Below, one piece after another: positions 13,893 through 14,536 of a stretch of DNA of 14,536 nt. The position numbers and the translations under genes were made by a program. Under the pieces are notes generated by a model. The model was not told where the DNA came from and did no database searches. It saw only the letters and a list, made by a program, of their open reading frames with translations. Within the stretch, counting starts at the first letter, position 1; every line of letters starts with the position of its first letter. The DNA is from DASYTH01 sp035712165 (GTDB lineage Bacteria; Actinomycetota; Actinomycetes; Mycobacteriales; Pseudonocardiaceae): positions 1 to 14,536 of the forward strand of contig NZ_DASTBH010000513.1 of the NCBI RefSeq assembly GCF_035712165.1, given 5' to 3'.

Positions 13893-14237
13893 TCACTCCT
13901 GTTCGATCAGCGGGGAGACCGCGAAACCGGCGCCGGCGAACCGTACGACGAACAGCGCGTCGAACCCATCGATTAACCGCGGCTGCCGCAGCCGGTAGGA
14001 CCGCGCCGCGTCGATGATGGGCCGCCACTCCTCCGCCGACGGATTGGTGTTGTCCACCGCGACATTCCGCCGGGCCGCGAGTGCCTCGTCGATCAGCGAC
14101 AGCTGCCGCCGCTGCGGCCGCCGCGCGTTCGGAAAAGCGTCCTTGCTGACATGCGCATGGGTCGCCGCCAACACCTGACGATAGAAGGTGGTCTTCCCCG
14201 ACGCCTGCAACCCGATCAGCACGGCAACCTCGACCAC
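13893..14237 (-). CDS. Small P-loop ATPase/polynucleotide-kinase-like protein (AAA_33 type), apparently shortened internally
   Basis: 114 residues from GTG 14237. The Walker A loop is GLQASGKTTF (9-18). HAHVSKDAFPNARR (27-40) is the substrate-side DxxR-like region of Pnk-type kinases, and NVAVDNTNPS (58-67) the following strand with its conserved DNTN. The protein then passes directly from IIDAARSY to RLRQPRLIDGFDALFVVR. In the relatives I know of (about 150 residues) a strand, an arginine-rich lid helix and another helix lie between these two blocks. An in-frame loss of roughly 35-40 residues near residue 81 (around 13992-14000) is therefore suspected. The start has only a weak Shine-Dalgarno. 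ATG 14363 is in frame, but the extra 42 residues look non-coding. It is translationally coupled to the Thg1-like gene, so I infer a 5'-OH RNA kinase or related nucleotide transferase. Confidence 0.75.
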   Translation of the reverse strand: MVEVAVLIGLQASGKTTFYRQVLAATHAHVSKDAFPNARRPQRRQLSLIDEALAARRNVAVDNTNPSAEEWRPIIDAARSYRLRQPRLIDGFDALFVVRFAGAGFAVSPLIEQE

Positions 14238-14309
14238 ACCGCCCGACCCTAGTCCCCACCGCCACCTTCCGCGACCGGGTACCCGGACCGGCCGCCACGT
14301 TATTGAAGT

Positions 14310-14322
14310 GTCCACAGTGGAC
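14310..14322. repeat. Palindrome GTCCACAGTGGAC (copy 3 of 3, intergenic)
   Basis: Identical to 2469-2481 and the reverse complement of 10365-10377. It is the only one of the three outside a gene. The flanking GTGTCCACA (14308-14316 region) matches the actinobacterial DnaA box TTGTCCACA at 8 of 9 positions. Confidence 0.55.
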
Positions 14323-14352
14323 GAATCGGGCGCCGGACCAATTCGCGAAATA

Positions 14353-14366
14353 TGAATGCGCATTCA
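14353..14366. promoter_or_regulatory. Perfect 14-base palindrome TGAATGCGCATTCA, candidate operator
   Basis: It is centred in the AT-rich part of the divergent region and is fully symmetric with no spacer. It may be a dimeric regulator site controlling the kinase-Thg1 operon, the SWIM gene, or both. No regulator for it is encoded next to it in this window. Confidence 0.4.
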
Positions 14367-14467
14367 GCCAGAATTCGAGCCCATTCGTGGGTGAGAGCTT
14401 CCCGGGTGACTGGACCGCGCCGGGCACGGCGCGGGTTCGTCGGACCTGGGTGGCATGCTCTGCTGGC

Positions 14468-14536
14468 ATGCGGTGGACGGCGGAGCAGGTGCTGGAGTTG
14501 GCACCGGATGCTGCGTCGGCGCGGGCGGCGGGCGGG
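14468..14536 (+). CDS. Probable SWIM zinc-finger family protein, first 23 codons (3' end outside window)
   Basis: The frame from ATG 14468 reads MRWTAEQVLELAPDAASARA and stays open to the window edge. 'RWT.eQVlaLAPDa.SakAg..la' is the N-terminus I know from actinobacterial SWIM zinc-finger proteins, which are usually encoded with MoxR-type AAA ATPases and VWA proteins. The zinc-binding CxCx(n)CxH motif itself lies beyond the window, so the assignment rests on the N-terminal signature only. No Shine-Dalgarno is visible. It is divergent from the kinase-Thg1 operon. Confidence 0.55.
   Translation, partial: MRWTAEQVLELAPDAASARAAGG

Larger units (their letters stand above)
14238..14467. promoter_or_regulatory. 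Divergent intergenic region between the kinase-Thg1 operon and the SWIM gene
   Basis: 230 bases without a credible gene. The part 14300-14395 is clearly AT-richer and should hold both promoters. It contains GTCCACAGTGGAC (14310-14322), the short palindrome TTCGCGAA (14342-14349) and the perfect 14-base palindrome TGAATGCGCATTCA (14353-14366). No convincing Shine-Dalgarno precedes either start codon. I cannot assign -10/-35 hexamers with confidence. Confidence 0.4.

Noticed and set aside
14238..14363. N-terminal extension of the kinase from ATG 14363
   Set aside because: The added 42 residues cross the AT-rich regulatory region and do not resemble the family. GTG 14237 places the P-loop at the usual distance from the N-terminus.

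Overview
The window looks like chromosomal DNA from a very high-GC actinomycete, most likely Micromonosporaceae (Actinoplanes-like). The evidence is the strong G/C bias at third codon positions, frequent GTG starts, tightly overlapping genes, and families typical of that group: GPP34, DUF4873, F420/PPOX-type split-barrel proteins, an EspR-like XRE regulator, a DUF6545 membrane protein and a SWIM zinc-finger start. I see no rRNA, tRNA, CRISPR array, transposase or prophage gene. The taxonomic call is inference from gene content and composition.

Left block (1-5878, all +). This is a probable nitrogen/amine operon: the 3' end of an amidase, a glutamine-synthetase-fold ligase, an amidohydrolase overlapping it, a GPP34-like protein, and an APC amino acid/amine permease fused in frame to a C-terminal GNAT acetyltransferase. 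The ligase-amidohydrolase pair matches, as two genes, the two halves of the fungal FluG fusion. A reasonable model is uptake of an amine or amide followed by gamma-glutamylation, hydrolysis and possibly acetylation. The substrate is unknown.

Middle-left block (5889-7803, all -). Three overlapping genes form one transcription unit, in order of transcription: DUF4873 protein, a trans-acting enoyl reductase/saccharopine-dehydrogenase-like oxidoreductase, and a small PPOX-class split-barrel protein. Its promoter lies in the 28 bases before 7832, and the first mRNA may be leaderless.

Centre (7832-10702). A GGDEF-domain protein with a degenerate signature (-) is divergent from a three-gene cassette (+): an EspR-like XRE regulator, an ImmA/IrrE HELGH metalloprotease and a 7-TM protein with a cytosolic DUF6545 domain. 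The arrangement suggests membrane sensing coupled to proteolysis of a repressor.

Right block (10717-14536). A DHA2-type MFS drug exporter (-) ends in an intrinsic terminator. It is divergent from its probable TetR regulator (+), with nested GTGTAT palindromes between them. Tail-to-tail with the TetR gene is a two-gene (-) operon encoding a small P-loop kinase and a Thg1-like 3'-5' RNA polymerase, a plausible RNA end-repair pair. The kinase seems to lack an internal segment normally present in its family. The window ends in the first 23 codons of a probable SWIM zinc-finger protein.

The most interesting items are the kinase-Thg1 repair pair, the XRE-protease-7TM cassette and the permease-acetyltransferase fusion.
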